This document shows, in pieces, positions 1-5,935 of a stretch of DNA of 8,093 bases. Origin of the DNA: Frankiaceae bacterium (lineage in GTDB: Bacteria; Actinomycetota; Actinomycetes; JAVEEJ01); contig JAVEEJ010000233.1 in the NCBI GenBank assembly GCA_030840515.1, positions 1 to 8,093 on the forward strand. Reading direction: 5' to 3'. Both the position numbers and the translations under genes were made by a program. A model generated the notes under the pieces. That model saw only the letters and a list, made by a program, of their open reading frames with translations. It did not search any database and was not told the DNA's origin. Position 1 is the stretch's first letter. Every line of letters starts with the position of its first letter.

Positions 1-281
1 CGGGCGTCGGGCTGGTCCTCGCGGTGTTCGCTGTGGCGTTGGGCGTGGCCGGGGTGCTCCGGGCCCGCCGGCTGGAGGCGAGCAACCACCGCCAGGCCCA
101 GCTCGGGGTGTTCATCGGCTCGGTCGCCGGCGTGATCGCGGTAGCGGTGTCGATCACGGTGATCGTGCTCTATCCGCAGCTGCGGGACTTCCGCCACTGC
201 CTCGACAACGCCACGACGCAGACCGACTACGACACCTGCACGGCTCAGCTGCGCCACGCCCTCGATGCGAGGTTCCGCTGA
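1..281 (+). CDS. DUF4190-type small membrane protein, C-terminal part (5' end outside window)
   Basis: Only the last 92 or so codons are present; the frame is open to the first base, so the GTG at 24 is an internal codon rather than a demonstrated start. The visible protein has a hydrophobic segment (LAVFAVALGVAGVL), a short basic loop (RARRLEASNHRQAQLG), a second hydrophobic segment (VFIGSVAGVIAVAVSITVIV), then a polar tail with two cysteines (FRHCLDNATTQTDYDTC). The pattern of two membrane helices joined by a basic loop ending in R/Q-x-Q-A/L-G fits the DUF4190 family and resembles the protein at 1312-1746 (ASNRGQAQAGFICGIV). The function of DUF4190 proteins is unknown. The Cys pair in the probably extracytoplasmic tail could form a disulfide (inference). 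It is followed directly by the DUF2752 gene, so it is probably cotranscribed with it. Confidence 0.75.
   Translation, partial: GVGLVLAVFAVALGVAGVLRARRLEASNHRQAQLGVFIGSVAGVIAVAVSITVIVLYPQLRDFRHCLDNATTQTDYDTCTAQLRHALDARFR
269..281 (+). promoter_or_regulatory. Possible Shine-Dalgarno plus CTG start overlapping the upstream stop
   Basis: GAGG at 269-272 is followed by a 5-base spacer and CTG at 278-280, which overlaps the TGA stop at 279-281 of the preceding gene. CTG at 278 is in frame with the DUF2752 protein. ATGA and GTGA overlaps of this kind are common in coupled translation; CTGA is rare. This is an alternative to the ATG at 329, not a settled call. Confidence 0.35.
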
Positions 282-328
282 CCACGTCGGCGCTGGCACC
301 GCGGCGACTGCGCCCTCTGCTGGCAAGC

Positions 329-670
329 ATGGGGGTCGGGCTCGGGATGGCTGCGGGGTGTCTGCTGCTGGCGGCTTTCCACGTGGCCGACCGGCACCTC
401 CCGCTGTGCACCCTTCGGTCCCTCACCGGGGTTCCCTGCCCGCTCTGCGGCGGCACCACCGCGGCCGCCGCGCTCGGTCACCTCGACCTGCGCGGTGCCC
501 TCGCGGCGAACCCCGTCGCGGTCGTCGGCGGGATTCTTCTCGCCGCAGCGCCGCTGGGGGTGGCGCGCCGTTGGTGGCTTTTGCCCTACCGTGCGCGCAG
601 TCTGGTCCTCGGCGCCGCGCTCATCGGCTCGGAGCTGTGGCAGCTGCACAGGGTCGGCCTGATCGGCTGA
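329..670 (+). CDS. DUF2752 family membrane protein
   Basis: A 113-aa protein from the ATG. It carries the DUF2752 signature: a Cys after the first helix (C27), then TGVPCPLCGGTTA (C37 and C40, a CxxC), then a helix leading to an AANP motif (N61-P62). There are about three hydrophobic segments, near residues 3-19, 62-78 and 90-104. The family has no established function; the paired cysteines could bind a metal or form a disulfide (inference). The start is uncertain. The ATG at 329 has no Shine-Dalgarno sequence, and in frame upstream lies a CTG at 278 that overlaps the previous stop (CTGA) and is preceded by GAGG at 269-272. That longer form would add 17 residues including RRLRP before the first helix, which suits the positive-inside rule. 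The gene sits between a DUF4190 gene and an RDD gene, probably in one operon. Confidence 0.82.
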   Translation: MGVGLGMAAGCLLLAAFHVADRHLPLCTLRSLTGVPCPLCGGTTAAAALGHLDLRGALAANPVAVVGGILLAAAPLGVARRWWLLPYRARSLVLGAALIGSELWQLHRVGLIG

Positions 671-682
671 CCATCACGCTAC

Positions 683-687
683 GGAGG
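683..687 (+). promoter_or_regulatory. Ribosome binding site of the RDD gene
   Basis: GGAGG lies 7 bases before the GTG at 695. It fixes GTG as the start of the RDD protein. The 24-base gap after the DUF2752 stop has no obvious terminator, which supports cotranscription. Confidence 0.8.
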
Positions 688-694
688 GAAGCAC

Positions 695-1240
695 GTGACC
701 ACACCGAACGACCCGAACCAGCCTCCCGGCTACGGCCAGCCCGCTTCGGGCGACCCCGCGGGCGGCTACGGCGCACCCGGCTACGGCGCACCTGCCGGCG
801 GGGTTCCGGCGCCGATGGGTGGGATGCCCGAGCTCGCCGGCTGGGGGATCCGCGTGGGTGGTGCATTGCTCGACATGCTGGTTCTGATCGGTGTCCTTGC
901 TGGCGCCATCATCCTCGGCCTGCTACTGGGTGCGGCCTCTGACGTACTCGGCGCGATCGTCATCACGCTCGGCATCATCGGCGGCGTGATATTCGCGTTT
1001 TGGAATGCGTGCTGGCGTCTTGGCAAGACCGGCCAGTCGCTCGGCAAGAAGTGGGTGGGGATCTCGGTGCGTCGTGAGTCCGATGGGAGCGTGCTCGGGG
1101 CGGGCGGTGGCTTTGCCCGCTACTTCATTCATTACTTCTCCGACGGCTTGTGCTTCCTGGGCTACCTCTGGCCGCTGTGGGACGAGAAGAAGCAGACCTG
1201 GACCGACAAGATCCAGTCCACGGTCGTGGTCAAGGTCTGA
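695..1240 (+). CDS. RDD family membrane protein with Gly/Pro/Tyr-rich N-terminal tail
   Basis: A 181-aa protein starting at GTG with a good GGAGG. Residues 1-48 are a low-complexity, probably disordered cytoplasmic tail with repeated GYG-A-P units. The RDD domain begins at GWGIRVGGALLDM, where R53 and D60 match the conserved Arg and Asp of the family. It continues through two hydrophobic segments (about 61-80 and 84-104), the loop GKTGQSLGKKWVGISV (110-125), which is the typical second conserved block, and a final hydrophobic stretch near 150-162. It ends with a polar WTDKIQSTVVVK segment. RDD proteins are small integral membrane proteins; some have been linked to ion or solute transport, but a role cannot be read from this sequence. 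It is probably the last gene of the operon, because a strong stem-loop follows at once. Confidence 0.9.
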   Translation: MTTPNDPNQPPGYGQPASGDPAGGYGAPGYGAPAGGVPAPMGGMPELAGWGIRVGGALLDMLVLIGVLAGAIILGLLLGAASDVLGAIVITLGIIGGVIFAFWNACWRLGKTGQSLGKKWVGISVRRESDGSVLGAGGGFARYFIHYFSDGLCFLGYLWPLWDEKKQTWTDKIQSTVVVKV

Positions 1241-1247
1241 GCTGAAG

Positions 1248-1287
1248 CGAAGGGCACCGTCACCCTCCGGGGTGGCGGTGCCCTTCG
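1248..1287. terminator. Bidirectional rho-independent-type stem-loop between convergent genes
   Basis: CGAAGGGCACCG at 1248-1259 pairs perfectly with CGGTGCCCTTCG at 1276-1287. The inner bases 1260-1264 pair with 1271-1275, with one G-U pair on the plus-strand transcript, leaving a six-base loop. The stem is about 17 bp. There is no U-tract on either side, which is usual for actinobacterial hairpin terminators. It lies 7 bases after the RDD stop and 24 bases beyond the 3' end of the converging DUF4190 gene, so it can serve both. Confidence 0.85.
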
Positions 1288-1311
1288 TCATGTCGGGGTT
1301 GATGCCGTGCG

Positions 1312-1746
1312 CTAGTAGCCGCTCGACGACGCGATGAGCACTCCGACGACGCCGCTGAGGACGCACAGGGCCAACGCCACGATGCCGCAGATGAACCCTG
1401 CCTGCGCCTGGCCGCGGTTGCTGGCGCGACCCTGATCCGCTAGCCGCTTGCCCTTCGTCCCGAAGACGATCGCCAGGATCGACAGCGGTACGGCGGTGAC
1501 CAGGTAGAGGAAGGGGATCCAGAACGTGCAGCACGCGATGATGCCCATGACCATCGCGGCGTGGCCCTTGCTGTCCTCGGCAGCTCCGCCCATCCCGTAG
1601 GAGTAGGGCTGGTAACCCGGCGGCTGCCCGTAACCCTGCGGTGGTCCGTAGCCGGGCGGGGGAGGTCCGTAGCCCTGCTGCGGGTGCGGCGGCGGTGGGC
1701 TCGGCTGGCCCCACCCGGAGTTCTCGGGCTGGTTCGGATCGGTCAC
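1312..1746 (-). CDS. DUF4190 domain protein with Pro/Gly/Tyr/Gln-rich N-terminal tail
   Basis: A 144-aa protein with a GTG start at 1746, preceded by GAGGAGG (plus-strand 1751-1757). Residues 1-55 are a low-complexity tail built of repeated GYGPP and GYGQPP units, probably disordered and cytoplasmic. The DUF4190 region follows: hydrophobic residues 62-96 (with C71-C72), a basic loop FGTKGKRLADQGRASNRGQA (95-114), and a last helix near 117-138 ending in SSSGY. The function of the family is unknown. It is related in layout to the partial protein at the left edge, and its tail resembles that of the neighbouring RDD protein (both begin MT followed by PNQP within a few residues). It lies downstream of DUF6350 on the same strand with a 58-base gap and converges on the RDD operon. 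Confidence 0.88.
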   Translation of the reverse strand: MTDPNQPENSGWGQPSPPPPHPQQGYGPPPPGYGPPQGYGQPPGYQPYSYGMGGAAEDSKGHAAMVMGIIACCTFWIPFLYLVTAVPLSILAIVFGTKGKRLADQGRASNRGQAQAGFICGIVALALCVLSGVVGVLIASSSGY

Positions 1747-1750
1747 GGTG

Positions 1751-1757
1751 CCTCCTC
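1751..1757 (-). promoter_or_regulatory. Ribosome binding site of the minus-strand DUF4190 gene
   Basis: Read on the minus strand this is GAGGAGG, ending 4 bases before the GTG at 1746. It is the strongest Shine-Dalgarno match in the window and sets this start. Confidence 0.75.
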
Positions 1758-1789
1758 AGGTCGAGTCACCCTAGGGCCTCTGGCGCAGC

Positions 1790-1814
1790 TGGGACCGGTG
1801 GTTCTCAGGTCCCA
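1790..1814 (-). other. Weak stem-loop at the 3' end of the DUF6350 gene
   Basis: TGGGACC at 1790-1796 pairs with GGTCCCA at 1808-1814 around an 11-base loop that contains the DUF6350 stop codon (1805-1807). Seven pairs with no U-tract make it a doubtful terminator. It may slow or partly end transcription before the DUF4190 gene, or mean nothing. Confidence 0.3.
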
Positions 1815-2986
1815 AGCCGGCGTCGCGCTTCCCAGGCGCCTGCAGAACCGGCCAGCGCGAACTCGAGTCCGGCCGCAAGCGCGACCTGCCACGGCGACGG
1901 CCCGACACTCGCGAAGCGACCAGGACCAGCAGCACCACTCGCCACCCAGCTCAGCACCCCGAATGCGACGGCGGTGCAGGGCCCAAGCAGCGCCCCCCAC
2001 AGGGCGGCCTGCTCCGGTGTCTCCCAGTCCCCTCGGCGACCGAGTACGGCGCCGCCGAGGAAGCCGGCCACGAAGGGGAACGCGAGCGCGACCGCGCCGA
2101 CCGTGAAGCCTGTGCCGTTGCCCGGCAGTCCGGCGAGCAGCGGCAGCGCGGGCACGGCTCCGACGTGGGTGGCGAACGGCCCGACGCTCGTGCCCGCACC
2201 AACGGCGAACCCGGTGCCGAGCGCGTAGGCAGCGCCCCACACAGCAGCGGTCGGCGCGTAGGCAAGCCCGAGCAGGCACAGCGCGACCCCACCGACGACC
2301 CCCGCGTCGAGGGCGCGGGTGAGGTGCAGCGCGCGGTCGGCGTGCCACACCAACGAGACCCCTACCACCAGCGCGCCTCCGGCGAGGAGGCCCGCGAGGC
2401 ACGCCGTCGTACCCGCTGCCAACGCCTGCGCCCGCAGCGGAAGCGCGTGAAGGGTGCGGCGGAGCAGACCCGCCCCGTGCAGCACGCCGACGCCACCGGC
2501 CGTCATGGCCAGCAGCCAACCGGCGAGCAGCCCACCGATGGCCGACGGGACGACGACCCCTGCGGCGGCGCCGGCGACCAGGCCGAGCAGCACCGCGTAG
2601 GACGCCGCCATGGCCAGCACCGCCTGCACCGCGCGGCCGGCAGTGCTGACCCGCGCCGTCCGGGACACCCAGGCACCCCAGCGGAACAGCAAGACCACGG
2701 GAAGCACCGTGAGGCCAAGCGGCGGGAGTGCGAGCGTGCCCGCGGGCAGCTTCAGCGGCACCCGGTGCGCGAGCAGCCACCCGGACGCCGACAGGCGGGT
2801 GGCCTCCAAGGCGTCCGCGGCCGACCCCGCCGCGGTGACCCAAGCGAGCAGCACGATGACCGTGATCGACAGGAGTCCGAGCGCCGCTGCGCCCGTCGCC
2901 GCCAGCGCTGCGACCGGAACCAGTGACGGCACCGGCTCCGGCGCGCTGGCGCCGGTGCGCCGCGGTCGGGTCAGCGTCTCGGTCAC
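1805..2986 (-). CDS. DUF6350 family multi-pass membrane protein
   Basis: A 393-aa protein with about nine or ten hydrophobic segments spread from residue 22 to 382 and a short basic N-terminus (TRPRR). Features I recognise from the actinobacterial DUF6350 family are the GWLLAHRVPL segment (69-78) followed by a Pro/Leu-rich stretch ending in LTVLPVVLLF (92-101), and the block YAPTAAVWGAAYALGTGFAV (243-262). The family has no proven role; it is found next to sucCD in many actinobacteria. The GTG at 2986 is chosen because the frame remains open upstream only as antisense of trmB, and the family-like sequence begins here. There is no strong Shine-Dalgarno before it. It is divergent from trmB, with 63 bases between the starts. 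Confidence 0.85.
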   Translation of the reverse strand: MTETLTRPRRTGASAPEPVPSLVPVAALAATGAAALGLLSITVIVLLAWVTAAGSAADALEATRLSASGWLLAHRVPLKLPAGTLALPPLGLTVLPVVLLFRWGAWVSRTARVSTAGRAVQAVLAMAASYAVLLGLVAGAAAGVVVPSAIGGLLAGWLLAMTAGGVGVLHGAGLLRRTLHALPLRAQALAAGTTACLAGLLAGGALVVGVSLVWHADRALHLTRALDAGVVGGVALCLLGLAYAPTAAVWGAAYALGTGFAVGAGTSVGPFATHVGAVPALPLLAGLPGNGTGFTVGAVALAFPFVAGFLGGAVLGRRGDWETPEQAALWGALLGPCTAVAFGVLSWVASGAAGPGRFASVGPSPWQVALAAGLEFALAGSAGAWEARRRLGT

Positions 2987-3025
2987 CCGTCCATCGTCAG
3001 GGAGCCGTCGGGTAGCGGAGGTCTG

Positions 3026-3049
3026 CCACGCCGGTACGTTCTCCACGCC
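3026..3049 (+). promoter_or_regulatory. Candidate trmB promoter with -10 TACGTT and flanking CCACGCC repeats
   Basis: TACGTT at 3035-3040 fits the actinobacterial -10 pattern TAnnnT. It ends 9 bases before the trmB ATG, so transcription would start at or within about three bases of the start codon. I see no clear -35. The same 7-mer CCACGCC flanks the -10 at 3026-3032 and 3043-3049. The only GGAGG nearby (3017-3021) is 28 bases from the ATG, too far to act as a ribosome site. Confidence 0.4.
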
Positions 3050-3715
3050 ATGACCCAGCGGACCGCGCCTCACACCTTCAAGCTCCGCCGCGGTCGGCTC
3101 ACGGCTCACCAGGCGGAGGGGCTGGAACGACTCGGGCCCGTGTACGGCGTGCCGGTGACGGACAAGCCGCTCGTGCTCAGCGAGCTCTTCGGGCGTGCGG
3201 CCCCGCTCGTCGTCGAAGTCGGCTTCGGCATGGGGGAGGCGACCGTGGCCATGGCCCTCGCCGACCCAGCGCGCGACGTACTCGCCGTCGACGTGCACTC
3301 CCCCGGCGTCGGCAAGCTGCTGCGCGCGTTGGAGTCGGCGCAGCTCTCGAACGTGCGCGTCGTCGAAGCTGACGCACTGCACGTGCTGCGCACGATGCTC
3401 GACGGCGTGCTGCTGGACGAGGTGCGGGTCTACTTCCCCGACCCGTGGCCGAAGGCGCGGCACGCGAAACGGCGGCTGGTCAGCTCGTCGTTCTGCGACC
3501 TGGTCGCGGCGCGGCTCCGTCCCGGTGGGGTGCTCCACGTCGCGACGGACTGGGAGCCCTACGCGCGTCTGGCGCGGGGTGTGCTGCAGGCGCATCCCGA
3601 CTTCGAGGTCGCCGTACTCGACACCCGTCCCGCACACCGTCCACTCACGCGCTTCGAGCAGCGCGGCCACGCCGCGGGCCGGCGGTCGTTCGACCTGCTG
3701 GCGACGCGGGGCTAG
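3050..3715 (+). CDS. trmB: tRNA (guanine-N7-)-methyltransferase
   Basis: TrmB methylates N7 of guanosine 46 in the variable loop of certain tRNAs with S-adenosylmethionine as donor. The 221-aa product has all the family marks: the SAM-binding glycine motif VVEVGFGMGEAT (residues 54-65), an acidic residue ending the second strand (LAVDVHS, 78-84), the diagnostic FPDPWPKARHAKRRL (about 129-143), ATDWEPYA (about 165-172), and the C-terminal TRFEQRG (about 199-205). Length is normal for a bacterial TrmB. It is a lone plus-strand gene between minus-strand DUF6350 and sucD. Its stop shares the four bases CTAG with the sucD stop. The lack of a Shine-Dalgarno sequence suggests a leaderless transcript. 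Confidence 0.96.
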   Translation: MTQRTAPHTFKLRRGRLTAHQAEGLERLGPVYGVPVTDKPLVLSELFGRAAPLVVEVGFGMGEATVAMALADPARDVLAVDVHSPGVGKLLRALESAQLSNVRVVEADALHVLRTMLDGVLLDEVRVYFPDPWPKARHAKRRLVSSSFCDLVAARLRPGGVLHVATDWEPYARLARGVLQAHPDFEVAVLDTRPAHRPLTRFEQRGHAAGRRSFDLLATRG

Positions 3716-4578
3716 GTCGTCATGAGCTCGCGCATCAGGCGAGCCGTCTCCGAGGGCGTCTTGCCGACGCGTACGCCGACCTTCTCCAGCGCTTCCTTCT
3801 TGGCCTGCGCCGTGCCGCTGGAGCCGCTGACGATCGCGCCGGCGTGGCCCATGGTCTTGCCCTCGGGCGCAGTGAACCCGGCCACGTAGCCGACGACCGG
3901 CTTCGTCACGTTGCCCTCGATGTAGGCCGCCGCCCGCTCCTCCGCATCCCCACCGATCTCACCGATCATCACGATCGCGTCGGTCTCGGGGTCGTCCTGG
4001 AACGCCTGCAGGCAGTCGATGTGCGTCGTGCCGATGACCGGGTCACCGCCGATGCCGATGCAGCTGGAGAATCCGATGTCGCGCAGCTCGAACATCATCT
4101 GGTAGGTCAGGGTGCCGCTCTTGCTCACCAGTCCGATGCGGCCCGGCTTGGTGATGTCCGCCGGGATGATGCCCGCGTTGGACTTCCCGGGGCTGATCAG
4201 GCCCGGGCAGTTGGGGCCGACGATCCGCGTCGCCGAACCGAGTGAGTGGGCGTAGAAATACGCGCTGTCCTGGATCGGGATGCCCTCGGTGATCGCCACC
4301 GCCAGCGGGATCCGCGCGTCGATGGCTTCGAGTACGGCGTCCTTCGCGAAGGCCGGCGGCACGAAGATGACCGTCACGTCGGCACCGGTCGCCTGCATGG
4401 CCTCGGCCACGGTCGCGAACACGGGGATGCCGTCGACGTCAGTGCCGGCCTTGCGCGGGTTGACGCCGCCGACCACCTGGGTGCCGCTCGCGACCATGCG
4501 TCGGGTGTGCTTCGTGCCCTCGGAGCCGGTGATGCCCTGCACGATGACCTTGGAGTTCTCGTTCAACCAGATCGCCAT
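3712..4578 (-). CDS. sucD: Succinate-CoA ligase (ADP/GDP-forming) subunit alpha
   Basis: SucD carries the CoA site and the phosphorylated histidine of succinyl-CoA synthetase, which interconverts succinyl-CoA and succinate with nucleoside triphosphate formation in the TCA cycle. The 288-aa protein is of standard length. Visible motifs: VQGITGSEG (13-21, CoA-binding Rossmann loop), GPNCPGLISPGK (121-132), SKSGTLTYQ (152-160), GEIGGDAEE (206-214), and GHAGAI (244-249) with H245 as the catalytic phosphohistidine. The ATG at 4578 is one base after the sucC stop, and AAAGG inside the sucC end lies 10 bases before it, so translation is likely coupled. An upstream open frame reaching 4800 is only sucC read in another frame. 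Confidence 0.97.
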   Translation of the reverse strand: MAIWLNENSKVIVQGITGSEGTKHTRRMVASGTQVVGGVNPRKAGTDVDGIPVFATVAEAMQATGADVTVIFVPPAFAKDAVLEAIDARIPLAVAITEGIPIQDSAYFYAHSLGSATRIVGPNCPGLISPGKSNAGIIPADITKPGRIGLVSKSGTLTYQMMFELRDIGFSSCIGIGGDPVIGTTHIDCLQAFQDDPETDAIVMIGEIGGDAEERAAAYIEGNVTKPVVGYVAGFTAPEGKTMGHAGAIVSGSSGTAQAKKEALEKVGVRVGKTPSETARLMRELMTT

Positions 4579-4579
4579 G

Positions 4580-5752
4580 TCAGGACGCCTTTCCCGCGAG
4601 CTCCGCGGCGCGCTCGGCAGCGCCGTCCATCGTGTCGACCACTGTGACGAGCGGATGGTTCGCGTCGGCGAGGATGCGCCGTCCCTCGTCGACGTTGTTG
4701 CCGTCGAGCCGCACCACGAGCGGCTTGGTCTCCTTGTCCCCGAGCATCCCCAGGGCTTGGACGATTCCGTTGGCAACTGCGTCGCAGGAGGTGATACCAC
4801 CGAAGACGTTGACGAAGACGCTCTTCACCGAGGGGTCGGACAGGATGATCTCGAGGCCGTCGGCCATGACCTGCGCGGACGCACCGCCACCGATGTCGAG
4901 GAAGTTCGCCGGCTTCACGCCGCCGTGCTCCTCGCCCGCGTAGGCGACGACGTCGAGAGTCGACATGACCAAGCCGGCGCCGTTGCCGATGATCCCGACC
5001 TCGCCGTCGAGCTTGACGTAGTTGAGGCCCTTCTCCTTCGCGCGCACCTCGAGCGGGTCCGTCGCGGAGATGTCCCGGTAGGCGTCGTGGACGTCCTTGT
5101 GCCGGAAGTCGGCGTTCTCGTCGAGGGTGACCTTGCCGTCGAGCGCGACCACCTTGTTGTCAGGGGTGCGCACCAGCGGGTTCACCTCGACCAGGGTGGC
5201 CTCCTCGCCGGTGAACACGTCCCAGAGCTTGACGATGATGTCGACGGCCTGGTCGATGACCTCGGCGGGGATGCGCCCGGCCTCGGCGATCTCGCGCGCC
5301 TTCGCCGCGTCGACCCCCTTGACGGCATCCACCGGCACCTTGGCCAGCGCGTCAGGCCGCTCGACGGCGAGCTGCTCGATCTCCATGCCGCCGTCTGCCG
5401 AGCACATCGCCAGGTAGGAGCGGTTGGCCCGGTCCAGCAGGAACGAGAAGTAGTACTCGTCAGCGATGTCGCTCGCCTCGGTCACCAGCACCTTGTGCAC
5501 GGTGTGGCCCTTGATGTCCATCCCGAGGATCGCCGCGGCCTTCTCGCCGGCCTCCTCGGCGGAGGTGGCCAGCTTGACGCCGCCGGCCTTGCCGCGTCCG
5601 CCGGTCTTGACCTGCGCCTTGACCACGACGTCGGTGCCGAGCCGACCGGCGATCTCCGCCGCCTGCTCCGCGGTGGTCGCGACCTCGCCAGGGAGAACGG
5701 GTACGCCGTGCTTCGCGAAGAGCTCCTTCGCCTGGTACTCGAAAAGATCCAC
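4580..5752 (-). CDS. sucC: Succinate-CoA ligase (ADP-forming) subunit beta
   Basis: SucC binds the nucleotide and, with SucD, forms succinyl-CoA synthetase. The 390-aa protein matches the usual length. The N-terminal DLFEYQAKELFAKHGVPV is the classic opening of the family. The ATP-grasp domain shows VVVKAQVKTGGRGKAGGVK (42-60). EVNPL (189-193) and LDGK (204-207) carry the Mg-binding Asn and Asp. The CoA-ligase domain has GNGAGLVMSTLD (257-268), FLDIGGGA (284-291) and VFGGITSCD (316-324). The GTG at 5752 is preferred over an ATG at 5833 because it matches the family start and has GAGGAG 9 bases upstream. The longer form would add a 27-residue Ala-rich stretch foreign to SucC. It is the first gene of a sucC-sucD operon. 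Confidence 0.97.
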   Translation of the reverse strand: MDLFEYQAKELFAKHGVPVLPGEVATTAEQAAEIAGRLGTDVVVKAQVKTGGRGKAGGVKLATSAEEAGEKAAAILGMDIKGHTVHKVLVTEASDIADEYYFSFLLDRANRSYLAMCSADGGMEIEQLAVERPDALAKVPVDAVKGVDAAKAREIAEAGRIPAEVIDQAVDIIVKLWDVFTGEEATLVEVNPLVRTPDNKVVALDGKVTLDENADFRHKDVHDAYRDISATDPLEVRAKEKGLNYVKLDGEVGIIGNGAGLVMSTLDVVAYAGEEHGGVKPANFLDIGGGASAQVMADGLEIILSDPSVKSVFVNVFGGITSCDAVANGIVQALGMLGDKETKPLVVRLDGNNVDEGRRILADANHPLVTVVDTMDGAAERAAELAGKAS

Positions 5753-5761
5753 CGCGCCGCG

Positions 5762-5767
5762 CTCCTC
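5762..5767 (-). promoter_or_regulatory. Ribosome binding site that sets the sucC start
   Basis: Read on the minus strand this is GAGGAG, 9 bases before the GTG at 5752. It supports the GTG start over the in-frame ATG at 5833. Confidence 0.7.
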
Positions 5768-5856
5768 GTGGTCCGCCGCGCCCGTCGCTGCGGCCGTCGC
5801 GAGGCTACCCAGCGAGACCGCGCTGAGGCGCATCGGGGCAGACCGGTTGGAGCATT

Positions 5857-5889
5857 CGGGTTACCCGGACCTGACTTCGTGGTAACCCT
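5857..5889. promoter_or_regulatory. Paired GGT-N-ACC inverted repeat in the sucC / hydrolase divergent region
   Basis: GGGTTACC at 5858-5865 and GGTAACCC at 5881-5888 are exact reverse complements, separated by 15 bases, centre to centre 23 bp. Each arm is also itself nearly palindromic: CGGGTTACCCG at 5857-5867 is a perfect five-plus-one-plus-five palindrome, and GGTAACC repeats the core. The arrangement suggests two binding sites for a dimeric regulator, or a stem-loop in a leader. It lies 105 bp from the sucC start and 47 bp from the hydrolase start. No convincing -35/-10 pair could be fixed in this region for either gene. Confidence 0.45.
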
Positions 5890-5922
5890 GTCCTCGGGCA
5901 TGACATCCCCCCAGTCGAGCTC

Positions 5923-5927
5923 AGGAG
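5923..5927 (+). promoter_or_regulatory. Ribosome binding site that sets the hydrolase start
   Basis: AGGAG lies 8 bases before the ATG at 5936, which begins a textbook signal peptide. This rules against the in-frame ATG at 5900 and the much longer antisense-of-sucC frame. Confidence 0.75.
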
Positions 5928-5935
5928 CCCCCCGC

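Noticed and set aside
245..942. Arg/Pro-rich open frames on both strands over the DUF2752 and RDD genes
   Set aside because: Composition (Arg, Pro, Ala, Gly runs without hydrophobic order) is that of out-of-frame reading of GC-rich DNA, and two recognised families occupy the other frame.
1600..1690. Short near-repeats (GGTCCGTAGCC type) suggesting a DNA repeat or CRISPR-like unit
   Set aside because: They encode the GYGPP repeats of the DUF4190 tail in frame; spacing and sequence vary as expected for a repetitive protein tail.
2987..3670. Minus-strand extension of the DUF6350 frame across trmB
   Set aside because: It is exactly antisense to trmB, whose catalytic motifs are all present on the plus strand. 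Family-like DUF6350 sequence begins only at the GTG at 2986.
3445..4245. Plus-strand open frame spanning the trmB end and sucD
   Set aside because: It is out of frame with trmB and antisense to sucD, and shows no recognisable domain.
4579..4800. N-terminal extension of sucD up to 4800
   Set aside because: It overlaps the sucC coding sequence in another frame; SucD proteins start at the MAIWLN-type segment encoded from 4578.
5753..5833. 27-residue N-terminal extension of SucC from an ATG at 5833
   Set aside because: SucC proteins begin at the xDLFEYQAK segment, and a GAGGAG ribosome site sits just before the GTG at 5752. The Ala-rich extension has no family counterpart.
4280..5935. Plus-strand open frame running from 4280 into the hydrolase, giving a protein of over 1200 residues
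   Set aside because: Its first 550 or so codons are the antisense of sucC and part of sucD, with composition typical of a shadow frame. The signal peptide and AGGAG at 5923-5927 place the true start at 5936.
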